From NCBI GenBank assembly GCA_023390115.1, contig JAEWDM010000038.1, forward strand, positions 45,258 through 109,257: 64,000 bases of DNA. Direction: 5' to 3'. The DNA is from Bacillota bacterium. Its GTDB lineage: Bacteria; Bacillota; Clostridia; Acetivibrionales; DSM-27016. A program made the position numbers and the translations under genes. Below, one piece after another: positions 1 to 7,251 of the stretch. The notes below the pieces were generated by a model. That model was given only the letters and a program-made list of their open reading frames with translations. It was not told the origin of the DNA and did not search any database. The stretch's first letter is position 1, and every line of letters begins with the position of its first letter.

Positions 1-460
1 GCCCAAAACGAATCGAAGCGCCATCATATTGACGAATAGCAAGTGTTCCGCGTGGAACCCTCCTTGATAAAGCGTCTACAAACGAGTCGAGATCATCAAT
101 ATATGGGAAAATGTTAAATGCCAGAGTTAAGTCGCTTGGCGGAATTCGTGAAGCCTCATGTTCTAAGTCAAGTTGAAGAAATGAGACCTTTCGTTCCCAT
201 GAATTACTTCTATGGGCAGCCATATTTAGTAATTCTTCATCGCCATCAATTCCTATAAACTCACATTCATCTGGTAAAAATTGATTCAATATCTCAAACC
301 ATAATCCTGATGCGCATCCTAAGTCCACTATGCTCTTTGGATTAAGAGTCGCTATTCTTTTAGCAAAAGCCATTCTCTCAGGTAGCTTAGCTCGATGATG
401 GGAGGCTAGCCAATTAGCATCAGCAAGTGGTCTTCCTGTTGCGTTTTCTTGTAAAATCAT
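1..460 (-). CDS. Class I SAM-dependent methyltransferase, C-terminus cut by window edge
   Basis: The reading frame opens at an ATG (complement of 458-460) preceded by a GGAGG about 8 bases upstream, and runs off the left edge after 153 residues. Near residue 46 it has a glycine-rich motif I (IVDLGCASG). An acidic residue follows at the end of the next strand (FIGIDGDEE), as in Rossmann-fold methyltransferases that bind S-adenosylmethionine. The substrate cannot be told from the visible part. It is divergent from the agr-like locus and lies in accessory DNA, so it may be cargo of the element that ends at 9.6 kb. The fold is fairly certain and the target is unknown. Confidence 0.75.
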   Translation of the reverse strand, partial: MILQENATGRPLADANWLASHHRAKLPERMAFAKRIATLNPKSIVDLGCASGLWFEILNQFLPDECEFIGIDGDEELLNMAAHRSNSWERKVSFLQLDLEHEASRIPPSDLTLAFNIFPYIDDLDSFVDALSRRVPRGTLAIRQYDGASIRFG

Positions 461-742
461 AAGCTATACCTCCGATAATTACATATTATCCTGCATTGAT
501 AAAAAACCTGTACTACTATTTTATTTAAAATCTCCAGAAAAGCATTTGCGGCACAGCATCCAGCAAACATGAATATTATCATATCCTGTCGCTTATGCAC
601 TAGTTTTGTCGAAACCCAATAAAATGTAAGTTTTACTATTGATTTCCTTTGCAAGATAATATAAAATTCTAAATAATTGTAGAAAGAATTATTAGCAATA
701 CGGCAAAAGCGTGATCTAAGTAACAGGAGGGCTTTTTGAATT
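461..742. other. Divergent intergenic region, no gene seen
   Basis: This AT-rich stretch lies between the methyltransferase (minus) and the agr-like membrane protein (plus). It must carry promoters for both, but I could not pick a convincing pair of hexamers. A strong AGGAGG sits at about 724-729, upstream of the plus-strand gene. The short minus-strand reading frame here has no ribosome binding site or recognisable protein. Confidence 0.4.
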
Positions 743-1510
743 ATGGATCAAATGAGTTTATTCAGTATATTTTCAACGTCATTGCCTGAAGCAGTATTTG
801 ATGTGTTTCTAGGAATGCTCATAGTTGGAGAAAAAGATAGATTTAGGCTTGAAAAAACAAGTATAATTTCTTACATGATGGCAGTATTTTTATTTTGCCT
901 ATCAGCTGTTGCTATACGCAGGATTATCCCGGTAAGTTTAATAACTCTCTTTATAGTTACTATGTTATATGCGGTTATTTATAAAGCTATATATAGAGTA
1001 AATTTTCTTAAAGCGGTAACTGGGGCTCTATTTGTGACTTCACTTATCGTGACCATAGAAAGCTTTTATTTTCCTCCGTATGTGGCATTTGTAAATAGCC
1101 TAAAAAGTATACTTACAGATGATATTACAAGGCTTTTAATTTCTGTCCCTGAAAGAGTAATCCAATTCACAATAATTTTGATATTATGGAATTCAAAAAA
1201 TATATTTATTAATATGGCAAGATTCAGCAAAATAAAGACGTTTGCTATAATCACTATATTCTGTAATTTAAGTATACAAGCAATATTATGGTATGTATTA
1301 TTAAATATCATTAAAAATGTTATATTAACGGTATTTTTGCTAGTCGCAACTACTTTGTCAATAGTCGCTATTATTTTTACGTTTAAAATTATAACAAGTT
1401 TTACAAAAACAATAAGATTGGAACGCTTGTCAAATAATGAAAGTAATAATATAATTTCTTATATTGAAAAATGTATGGACAAGAATTCAAACTTTAAAAA
1501 AACTGGCTGA
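743..1510 (+). CDS. Polytopic membrane protein resembling an AgrC sensor domain without kinase
   Basis: This 255-residue protein is strongly hydrophobic, with about six membrane segments between residues 10 and 220 and a short charged C-terminal tail (RLERLSNNESNN). The layout resembles the membrane-sensing half of AgrC-type receptors, but it stops where the dimerisation/histidine-phosphotransfer domain should begin. It is unlikely to be AgrB: I see no histidine in the protein, so the His/Cys peptidase pair of AgrB is absent. It sits 13 bases upstream of an AgrD-type peptide gene on the same strand, which suggests a receptor, immunity or export partner. An in-frame stop just upstream limits the start to ATG 743 or 752. 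The role is inferred from context. Confidence 0.6.
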   Translation: MDQMSLFSIFSTSLPEAVFDVFLGMLIVGEKDRFRLEKTSIISYMMAVFLFCLSAVAIRRIIPVSLITLFIVTMLYAVIYKAIYRVNFLKAVTGALFVTSLIVTIESFYFPPYVAFVNSLKSILTDDITRLLISVPERVIQFTIILILWNSKNIFINMARFSKIKTFAIITIFCNLSIQAILWYVLLNIIKNVILTVFLLVATTLSIVAIIFTFKIITSFTKTIRLERLSNNESNNIISYIEKCMDKNSNFKKTG

Positions 1511-1523
1511 TGGAGGCGATTAA

Positions 1524-1658
1524 GTGAAAAATACTAAAATGAAGATTTTAGAATTGCTTGGAACATTGGTGACATTGATAGCATTTGGAACAGCTTCTAC
1601 TGCGTGTACATGGATTATTTATCAGCCCAGAGAACCAAAAAACTTCAAGAAAAGATAA
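1524..1658 (+). CDS. AgrD-type cyclic lactone autoinducer peptide precursor
   Basis: A 44-residue protein starts at GTG 1524, with GGAGG seven bases upstream, and is too short for most gene finders. It has the three-part plan of AgrD. A positively charged amphipathic leader (residues 1-20) is followed by a core around Cys28 (ACTWIIYQP) and a charged tail (REPKNFKKR). The A-C-x-W-x-x-Y-Q-P-x-E-P signature is typical of clostridial cyclic lactone autoinducers. In this family Cys28 forms a thiolactone with a residue about four positions on, giving a ring such as CTWII. No agrB protease or agrCA pair is nearby; the only neighbour is the kinase-less membrane protein upstream. A hairpin directly follows the stop. 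Confidence 0.85.
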   Translation: MKNTKMKILELLGTLVTLIAFGTASTACTWIIYQPREPKNFKKR

Positions 1659-1680
1659 ACACCTTTAAAGGTGTTTATTT
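1657..1680. terminator. Hairpin between convergent agrD-like and HTH genes
   Basis: A perfect 10-bp inverted repeat (AAACACCTTT/AAAGGTGTTT, 1657-1666 and 1667-1676) starts inside the agrD-like stop codon and ends just before the stop of the convergent HTH gene. The T-rich flanks suggest a bidirectional terminator. The loop is essentially absent, so the apical pairs must open to form one. Confidence 0.6.
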
Positions 1681-2350
1681 ATGTCTGGGACTTACTATTT
1701 GATAACTTGTTAAATAGTAAGCTTTCTTTTGGCGGTATATTGTGTTTATCTGAAAGAGTTGTGGCCATATCCTTTATTAATTTTCTTTCATTATCTGGCA
1801 GGTCTTTAGCTCTGCACATTTCCATTAAAAATTCCGGATCAGATTCATATAATTTCTTAAACAAAGCATATAAAGAAATTTCTGGTGCGGAATTATTTGC
1901 AAAAATCTCTTTAGCTTTTTCTAAGGATTCTAGGGTATTTTCTTTATAAAAAAAATTCACATCAATACCGATCTTTTCGGCAATAAGTCCGAGAGTACCG
2001 ATTTTTGGAGTTAATCTGTACTCCTTGTCTTTTTCAAAATAAGATTCCATTAATTCCTGAGTTATTCCAGGCTCGTTTATGTAAGATATAAACTCAGGGA
2101 TAGACCTATTACCCATAACAAGTTTAAGGTTAGGCAATATGCATTCCTCACGGGAGGGTTTGATTAAGTCATCAATTGTTAGTCCTAAATTATCGGATAT
2201 TTTGGAAAGTAAATCACTAGAGGGATTTTTAATTTTTCCTTTGACGAGGTCACTCAAGGTCGATTGCGGTATTCCTGTGAGTTTGCTCAACCTATATTGT
2301 GTAATACCCTTACTACTCAGTATTTTTAGTAAGTTTTTTCCTACTTCCAT
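1679..2350 (-). CDS. XRE-family HTH transcriptional regulator with C-terminal domain
   Basis: The 223-residue protein has an N-terminal Cro/C1-type helix-turn-helix over residues 5-60 (QYRLSKLTGIPQSTLSDLVKGK), followed by about 150 residues of mostly helical sequence I do not recognise. I chose ATG 2350 because GGAGG lies five bases upstream; an earlier in-frame TTG overlaps that Shine-Dalgarno site. It is convergent with the agr-like pair and divergent from a small HTH gene with a very similar recognition helix. The two may therefore share operators in the 2351-2524 gap. A role in controlling the element or the neighbouring signal peptide is plausible but unproven. Confidence 0.8.
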   Translation of the reverse strand: MEVGKNLLKILSSKGITQYRLSKLTGIPQSTLSDLVKGKIKNPSSDLLSKISDNLGLTIDDLIKPSREECILPNLKLVMGNRSIPEFISYINEPGITQELMESYFEKDKEYRLTPKIGTLGLIAEKIGIDVNFFYKENTLESLEKAKEIFANNSAPEISLYALFKKLYESDPEFLMEMCRAKDLPDNERKLIKDMATTLSDKHNIPPKESLLFNKLSNSKSQT

Positions 2351-2472
2351 TTTATCCTCCAAATAGTTCGGTCAATATTATAATAATATTTAAAAACATA
2401 TGAAAAGTCAAGAAAAACAGCGATAATACTAATGTTAATCGTAGTAATACGCTCAAATTAAGTATGAACAAT

Positions 2473-2501
2473 TTGAATAAAACGGTATAACGTAGTATTG
2501 T
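2473..2501 (+). promoter_or_regulatory. Probable sigma-A promoter of the small HTH gene
   Basis: TTGAAT (2473-2478), a 17-base spacer and TATTGT (2496-2501) lie 24 bases upstream of the ATG at 2525. The spacer end and -10 include CGTAGTA (2491-2497), which also occurs at 2440-2446 within CGTAGTAATACG. These are candidate operator half-sites for the two neighbouring HTH proteins. Confidence 0.5.
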
Positions 2502-2524
2502 AAATATAAAGTGAGGTGTTTTCA

Positions 2525-2728
2525 ATGACAATTGGTGAAAATATTAATCTTATACTTATTGAAAAAAACAAAACACAGTATAGATTATCTAAAGAAAGTG
2601 GCGTATCTAAATCGTATATTAGTGAATTGATAAGAGGGAAGTATACAAATCCTTCAATGAAAAAAGTATCAGCTATTGCGGAAGCATTGGAAGTGCCAAT
2701 ATATAGACTCTTAGATACAGAGCTTTAA
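2525..2728 (+). CDS. Small XRE-family HTH DNA-binding protein
   Basis: The 67-residue protein is essentially one Cro/C1-type HTH domain (TQYRLSKESGVSKSYISEL, residues 18-36) with the usual fourth and fifth helices (NPSMKKVSAIAEALEVPIYRLL). The start at ATG 2525 follows AGGTG with six bases of spacing. It is divergent from the 223-residue XRE protein, and both share the Q-Y-R-L-S-K stretch at the start of the HTH. A pair of small divergent XRE proteins is the usual design of a repressor switch in mobile elements, although nothing here shows which genes are controlled. Confidence 0.8.
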   Translation: MTIGENINLILIEKNKTQYRLSKESGVSKSYISELIRGKYTNPSMKKVSAIAEALEVPIYRLLDTEL

Positions 2729-2762
2729 CAGTATTCATGCCCGAAAGGAGGTGACAACAAAC

Positions 2763-2963
2763 ATGGAGCAGCTCTACACCCAGTCGCACGTAACAACGGT
2801 TTTTATATTGGGTATATTACATGGCTTCCTGATGGGGGGCTTGCTGATATCCCGGCTGAAGAGCAGGCCGCTGAAGGTAGCAGCCGTAAAAAGCAAGATA
2901 CCCAGTGCCGCAAACACTGAGTATCAAAAGGTAAAAAAGCTATTAAATTCAAGGGCTGTATAA
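2763..2963 (+). CDS. Small single-pass membrane protein, unknown
   Basis: The 66-residue protein starts at ATG 2763 after a strong AAGGAGGTG. One hydrophobic segment (residues 8-27, TVFILGILHGFLMGGLLISR) is followed by a basic tail. It lies 34 bases downstream of the small HTH gene and may be cotranscribed with it. I recognise no family. The ribosome binding site and the membrane segment argue that it is real. Confidence 0.5.
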   Translation: MEQLYTQSHVTTVFILGILHGFLMGGLLISRLKSRPLKVAAVKSKIPSAANTEYQKVKKLLNSRAV

Positions 2964-3019
2964 ACCCTGTACTTCTACTGTAATTATACAAAAGATTTTG
3001 CTGGAAATCAATAGGCAAA

Positions 3020-3157
3020 ATGACATGCTTGTACCTTGACAAAGAAAGCTGTAATTCCCGGATACGAAAGGCAAAAGGGGTACAGCGGCATAAAACAAAG
3101 AAAGCCCTTGTATCGGGGCAGCATATCGGAAAATGCAGGGATAACCTTTGTCTGTAA
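3020..3157 (+). CDS. Possible 45-residue basic Cys-containing protein
   Basis: The frame from ATG 3020 to TAA 3155 encodes a lysine/arginine-rich peptide with four cysteines (TCLYLDKESC near the start, CRDNLC at the end). The spacing could form a small metal-binding knuckle. No good Shine-Dalgarno site is visible and the family is not recognised. It sits at the beginning of a 700-base stretch without larger genes, so it may be spurious or part of the RNA described next. Confidence 0.3.
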   Translation: MTCLYLDKESCNSRIRKAKGVQRHKTKKALVSGQHIGKCRDNLCL

Positions 3158-3179
3158 CAAATCAGGTGAGCCACATATT

Positions 3180-3611
3180 AACATACCCGTATAAATCGTA
3201 GCAACATATCAAGCGGTACTTCGCCAAGACCCACCGGCAGCAGCTTGTGCCGGGGTGAGCGGTGCTATAATAAAATGACTTTTGGGAGGGAGGCACATTA
3301 AGCCTTACCTTAAAGAGAGGTCACAGGTGAGCCGGAGGAAGCACAGATAGATACTTCTCGCTTCATGCGTCATGCACTTGTTGCGGAGACGGTGGAGATC
3401 AGCTATGAGCCGGGGTGAGAGCCGGAGGCACGGGAAAACTGGGAGGCAGAACCCTGGGGTAAATCTCAGCCTATGAGTAGATTATACTGTCCATGCATTT
3501 CAAGCGTTCCGGGTACGGAACGGTAAAAAGAGTGTACCCAACGCGGCGGCTGAATGAACGCAGGGCGAAAGCTCAATGTGTATGTATGCGGTAACACTCA
3601 TACACATTTTT
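3180..3611 (+). ncRNA. Putative structured non-coding RNA, class unknown
   Basis: This stretch is GC-richer than its surroundings and has no convincing reading frame, but several RNA-like elements. There is a hairpin CCGGCA/TGCCGG (3234-3239 with 3248-3253). The motif GGTGAG(A)GCCGGAGG is repeated at 3326-3338 and 3414-3429. CGTTCC/GGAACG (3505-3510 with 3517-3522) has a loop, GGGTAC, that can pair with GTACCC at 3534-3539, forming an H-type pseudoknot. A hairpin followed by TTTTT closes the region at 3576-3611. I cannot assign a known class. The 5' end is uncertain and could lie nearer 2970. Confidence 0.45.
3576..3611 (+). terminator. Rho-independent terminator after putative RNA
   Basis: The nine-base arms ATGTGTATG (3576-3584) and CATACACAT (3599-3607) enclose a 14-base loop and run into TTTTT. 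No protein gene precedes it within 400 bases, so it most likely ends a non-coding transcript. A second perfect hairpin without a T-run, GCGCCGGA/TCCGGCGC (3625-3644), lies just downstream. Confidence 0.65.
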
Positions 3612-3690
3612 AAGGATAGATTATGCGCCGGATTTCTCCGGCGCACCGCTGTGTCCTTGAAGGATGCATATTGAAGGGAGGAATGAGCGA

Positions 3691-3906
3691 ATGAAAGAGG
3701 GAGTTTTGTTTTACAACCAGGAAAATGGCCGCATAGGTATTTCATTTGATGATGGTATGTCGGACGATGGTCTGCATTGCGGGAAGGCGATGGAAGTAAA
3801 AATTGATGGGAAATGGATACCGGCAAGGATTGAAATGAATAAAAAGCAATGGTATCTTGTCGGTATAACAGTGGAATCGTTAAGGGCGCTAAGGGTGAGG
3901 GTGTAG
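3691..3906 (+). CDS. DUF5348-family small protein
   Basis: This 71-residue protein starts at ATG 3691 after GGGAGG with a nine-base spacer. It has the signature features of DUF5348: an early tyrosine followed by a short turn (YNQENGRIG), the central GLHCGKAMEVKIDGKW and the closing WYLVGI before RALRVRV. Members are small beta-rich proteins carried mostly by conjugative and other mobile elements of Firmicutes. Their function is not known. Its presence supports the reading of this region as mobile-element DNA. Confidence 0.75.
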   Translation: MKEGVLFYNQENGRIGISFDDGMSDDGLHCGKAMEVKIDGKWIPARIEMNKKQWYLVGITVESLRALRVRV

Positions 3907-3918
3907 TATAAAAAAATC

Positions 3919-3946
3919 TTTAAAACTGGAAAATTTGTGATATAAT
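3919..3946 (+). promoter_or_regulatory. Probable extended -10 promoter of the coiled-coil gene
   Basis: TATAAT at 3941-3946 is preceded by TGA, making an extended -10 (TGATATAAT). A weak TTTAAA lies 16 bases further upstream (3919-3924). The start codon of the next gene is at 3981, after GGAAGGTGG. Confidence 0.5.
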
Positions 3947-3980
3947 ATATCCAGATTGTTTTGGAAGGTGGTTTTGAGGA

Positions 3981-4343
3981 ATGAACGACAGGGAATTGTT
4001 AGAATATATAGCTGCTCAAGTAGGTAAGCTGACAGGGGATGTATCCAATATTACAAAAAGGCTTGATAGTATTGAAATCAAGCAGGACAGTTTGCAGAAA
4101 GGTCAGGACGGTTTGCTCCAAAGGATGGACAGCATAGAAGGAATTGTCCTGAACATTGAGCAGAATCACGGACAGAAGCTGGATGCACTGTTTGACGGAT
4201 ATAAGCAGACATATGAGAAGCTTCTGGAGCATGACAGGAGGTTTGATTCTGTAGACGGCAAGCTTGACTCACTTTCCTTAAAGGTAAACAGCCACAATTC
4301 AAAGCTTGAAGTTCTGGAAGGCGGTAAGAAAAAATCCTTTTGA
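3981..4343 (+). CDS. Coiled-coil protein, unknown function
   Basis: The 120-residue protein is almost entirely predicted coiled coil. Heptad-like repeats (LDSIEIKQDSLQKGQDGLLQ and later RRFDSVDGKLDSLSLKV) run from about residue 10 to 110. There is no signal peptide, membrane segment or catalytic motif. It has its own extended -10 promoter upstream and a terminator downstream (4373-4397), so it is probably monocistronic. Proteins of this look are common in clostridial phages and integrative elements, but I cannot name a function. Confidence 0.75.
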   Translation: MNDRELLEYIAAQVGKLTGDVSNITKRLDSIEIKQDSLQKGQDGLLQRMDSIEGIVLNIEQNHGQKLDALFDGYKQTYEKLLEHDRRFDSVDGKLDSLSLKVNSHNSKLEVLEGGKKKSF

Positions 4344-4372
4344 TATAAAGATTAATATAATTGGCAGTAAAG

Positions 4373-4397
4373 AGTGCTTGATAAGGGCACTTTTTTT
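4373..4397 (+). terminator. Rho-independent terminator after coiled-coil gene
   Basis: The short stem AGTGC (4373-4377) with GCACT (4387-4391) is followed by a run of seven T. The stem is only five pairs plus possible extensions, but the position just after the coiled-coil gene and before an SLH gene fits. Confidence 0.6.
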
Positions 4398-4451
4398 AAT
4401 ACGCTTTACTGTGAATATCTCACAAAAATAATATATGAAGGGGTGTTTTAC

Positions 4452-5420
4452 ATGAAAAAGGTTATAGGCTTTATTATGGCATTTGTCCTGATAGCGGGGC
4501 TTTTGCCGGGGAGCTGCCGGGCGGCGGGAAAGAAGTTTTCCGACGTTCCGGACAGCCAGTGGTACGCGGTGTACATAAACGAGCTGTCGGGGCATAAGAA
4601 CCAGATAATAGGCGGGTATCCGGGAGGCACGTTCGGCCCTGCCGACGATGTGCTGGCAGCGCAGCTCATAACAATGGTGCTTAGGGCAAAGGGCTATACC
4701 AATTTGAAGTATTATCAGGGGTATGTTGACAAGGCGCTGGAGCTGGGGCTGGTGAAGAAGGGCGAGTTTGACAGCTACACAAGAGTAATAACCAGGGCGG
4801 AGATCGCAAGGGTGATAGCAAGGGCTGTCAAGGGCGAGAAGTTTCCTGAAAATCTGACGGACTACAAGGCGCTTATAAAAGACTTTGGCAGCATACCGGA
4901 GAATTTCAGCGAGGATATCCTGAAGGTATATTATCTCGGCATAGTGGAAGGCGGGCCGGGAGGGTACAATGCCGGGGGCAGCACATCACGGGCGGCGGCA
5001 AGCAAGATGATACTTGCAATGCTTGAGCCTAAGTACAGGGCAACGGTTACACTGAGGATTGATGACGACTATGTAATATCCAAAGGGTATACAATACAGG
5101 TCAATAAAAATGGAAATTTTAAGTATATAGGGGTCTATACGGATAAGGATATCCTTTTTGAAGGTGAGGAGCTGCGGATAAACATCAGCCTATACCTTAA
5201 AAATCTTGACAAGCAGTGGGAGGAGGCAGGAAAAGTTATTGCAAGCAAGTTTGGCAAGGCTGCGGCAAAGCAGATTATTGACTATGCAAGCCAGAAGAAC
5301 TTCGATAACTATAGGACAATGCGGATCAGTAAGAGGTTCACATTTGATGGACAGGAAATGAGCGTGGGCAGCCTTGAAGGTGATGATATTTTGACAATTA
5401 CAGTATATGAACCTAAATGA
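4452..5420 (+). CDS. S-layer homology (SLH) domain protein, secreted
   Basis: The 322-residue protein starts at ATG 4452, with AAGGGGTG upstream. It has a signal peptide (residues 1-25, MKKVIGFIMAFVLIAGLLPG). SLH repeats follow over about residues 28-200, shown by FSDVPDSQWYAVYINEL, GGYPGGTFGPADDVLAAQL and TRAEIARVIARAVKG. SLH domains bind pyruvylated secondary cell-wall polymers and anchor proteins to the cell surface. The C-terminal 120 residues are of unknown type and rich in lysine and aromatic residues. The gene is GC-richer than the agr-like locus and is followed 15 bases later by another secreted protein, probably in one operon. Confidence 0.85.
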   Translation: MKKVIGFIMAFVLIAGLLPGSCRAAGKKFSDVPDSQWYAVYINELSGHKNQIIGGYPGGTFGPADDVLAAQLITMVLRAKGYTNLKYYQGYVDKALELGLVKKGEFDSYTRVITRAEIARVIARAVKGEKFPENLTDYKALIKDFGSIPENFSEDILKVYYLGIVEGGPGGYNAGGSTSRAAASKMILAMLEPKYRATVTLRIDDDYVISKGYTIQVNKNGNFKYIGVYTDKDILFEGEELRINISLYLKNLDKQWEEAGKVIASKFGKAAAKQIIDYASQKNFDNYRTMRISKRFTFDGQEMSVGSLEGDDILTITVYEPK

Positions 5421-5435
5421 TAAGAGGGTGAAGGG

Positions 5436-6710
5436 ATGAAATGTGGAAGTATGAAGGTCGGAAAGCTTCTTCTTGTGACGGCTATGATTTTAGGAGCTTC
5501 TCTCTTTACGGCAAGTGCGGCAGTACTGGATGAAAGGCAAAGGGAGTTTTTAGACGGTGTAAATGAAGAGATAAGTATTAATTATGGCTTTCAGGAGTAT
5601 TACGGACTGCAAAATGCTGATGGAATGAATATACGAGCCGGGTTGCTTGTACCGGGGCATCGCATTGTATATGGCAGTCCACACGACATAAACAATGGTA
5701 CATACAGGAATTGGGGGTACACAAGGGAAGGGGACAATTACCCAAATGAGGACTATCCTCCTGACAGATGGGCAATGAAAATACCTATGGAGCAGTGGCA
5801 GTGGGTAGATGCTCCATGGGATAAAATACGTCAGGAACATGCGGATTATACTGTTGCTTTAGCAAAGCAGACAACCATAGCCAATCTTCTTACGTCAAGG
5901 AGGTTTGACTATACCTCCGAATACTACACGGACGGCTCTGAACGCGGCCTTATAAACGACAAGTACCAGCCCAATATAGTAGAGGGCATAAGACGTAAAT
6001 ACTACTACAACCCGGACGGAAAGACAAGGGTGCTGCTGTCCAACGGCAAGACCGCGCTTGACGGCAGCTTTGAGCAGAAGGACGCTTCGGGGAACTATGT
6101 AATATCCTGGTACAAATACGTGCATATCCTCCAGCCTCCAACTAAGGAGGCATTGGGGCTTGGTGTGATGGTACATTACAGCTCAGGCCAGTACTGGTAT
6201 GTGACGCTGCCCATAGCCCCCACTAAAGCAGTAGAAGCCGTTACATATAAGAAAATCGACCATGCCGGCGGCTGCTTTCTGGATAATCCCCAGAAAAATG
6301 GTGAGGTTATGGAGACATATATAATAAGGGGGCTAGACTACAGCATAACGGAGCCTGAGGCTGTGGAGCTGAAGGTGTGGCTTGTGGAGAATCTGGATCA
6401 GGAAAAGCAGCTTGCGCATGACTCCCTGCCAAAGAGCAGCTGGGGCAAGCTTATACTGGACAAGGAGCTGGTTTTTACGCCGGAAAAGCCCTATGCGGTG
6501 GAAAAGGTAACGTATGCCGTGCCGCAGAAGGGCAGCAAGAGCGGGATAATAGTGCAGACGGGGACAAAAAGCACGGTGGAGAGCTACACCTGGCACACGC
6601 CCGGAGGGAATCTCTGGTACGGAAGCCACACGACATCGAAGGAAAGCATAATGGACTGGCTGCCGTGGGACAGCATCAAGGCCGAGTATGGGATCGTCCG
6701 GGGGAAGTAG
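5436..6710 (+). CDS. Secreted protein of unknown function
   Basis: The 424-residue protein has a cleavable signal peptide (KLLLVTAMILGASLFTASAA, roughly residues 9-28). The long extracellular part is rich in Tyr, Trp and Asn (EQWQWVDAPWDKI, HYSSGQYWYVTLPI). I do not recognise a family. It follows the SLH gene by 15 bases. The last 98 codons, together with the downstream hairpin, are duplicated at 7252-7603. This copy looks intact, ending in a TAG at 6708. Confidence 0.7.
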   Translation: MKCGSMKVGKLLLVTAMILGASLFTASAAVLDERQREFLDGVNEEISINYGFQEYYGLQNADGMNIRAGLLVPGHRIVYGSPHDINNGTYRNWGYTREGDNYPNEDYPPDRWAMKIPMEQWQWVDAPWDKIRQEHADYTVALAKQTTIANLLTSRRFDYTSEYYTDGSERGLINDKYQPNIVEGIRRKYYYNPDGKTRVLLSNGKTALDGSFEQKDASGNYVISWYKYVHILQPPTKEALGLGVMVHYSSGQYWYVTLPIAPTKAVEAVTYKKIDHAGGCFLDNPQKNGEVMETYIIRGLDYSITEPEAVELKVWLVENLDQEKQLAHDSLPKSSWGKLILDKELVFTPEKPYAVEKVTYAVPQKGSKSGIIVQTGTKSTVESYTWHTPGGNLWYGSHTTSKESIMDWLPWDSIKAEYGIVRGK

Positions 6711-6768
6711 AACGGGAACCCGCTAATATGGAGGGGCTGGGGAACGATGGGACATTTGAGTGTCCTTT
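6417..6768 (+). repeat. 352-bp direct repeat, copy 1
   Basis: This copy covers the last codons of the secreted-protein gene, its stop and the stem of its terminator. It matches 7252-7603 at a constant 835-base offset with no gaps and only scattered substitutions. At its right end the T-run of the terminator is missing: TGTCCTTT passes straight into AT-rich sequence. Confidence 0.95.
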
Positions 6769-7243
6769 AATTCTTAATAATGAAAGTCCAGAATTAGTTC
6801 GATATATGATTGAAAAAGTGGATGGACTAATAAGTGCAAGAACTCTTGCTTGTTTTAATGACATACTTATGAATAAGAAATATAGTTTTCCATGTGTTTT
6901 TCTTAGTAGTTATAATTCATGCATGATTTATAACTCAAGGCCCACTGTATGCAGGACACATGGTTCATGTAAAGTAGTTCATAACGGGTACTGCAATATG
7001 ATTGAAGCATACAGTGAAAAGTTGTGGTTAGCAGATATATCAGATTTTTACAATGGTAGTATAGACTGTATGGAAGTCGGGGATATTAAAATAAATTTCA
7101 GATTATACCCAATTATATATTACATCTATGGGTGTAAAGACGAAATAAAAACAGGAAAAGTTGCAGTAGATTATAGAAAATTGAATATGTCAAAAGAAAT
7201 ATATATAAAAAATACTTTGAAAGCAAAAACAGGGAATTCATAG
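6728..7243 (+). pseudogene. YkgJ-type Cys-cluster protein fragment in AT-rich insert
   Basis: The open frame begins in the end of repeat copy 1 and continues through the AT-rich insert (171 codons from ATG 6728). Its core CVFLSSYNSCMIYNSRPTVC matches the second half of the YkgJ-type zinc/iron-chelating Cys cluster (C-x-F-L ... C-x-I-Y-x-x-R-P-x-x-C-R). That family includes the flagellin lysine methylase FliB. The N-terminal CxxC(C) part is missing and the first residues come from repeat sequence, so I read it as a 5'-truncated gene. Codon usage is much more AT-rich than in the flanking repeats, suggesting separate origin. Confidence 0.55.
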
Positions 7244-7251
7244 GTTAAACA

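Noticed and set aside
457..654. Short minus-strand frame upstream of the methyltransferase
   Set aside because: No ribosome binding site or family, and it overlaps the methyltransferase start in another frame.
743..1510. AgrB peptidase
   Set aside because: No histidine is present, so the catalytic His/Cys pair of AgrB cannot exist.
2803..3174. 123-residue minus-strand frame
   Set aside because: Composition is of a shadow frame, antisense to a better small plus-strand gene and to the RNA-like region.
3180..3611. Degenerate group II intron
   Set aside because: GAGCCGG motifs recall domain V, but the AGC triad/bulge pattern, the GUGYG start and any maturase are lacking.
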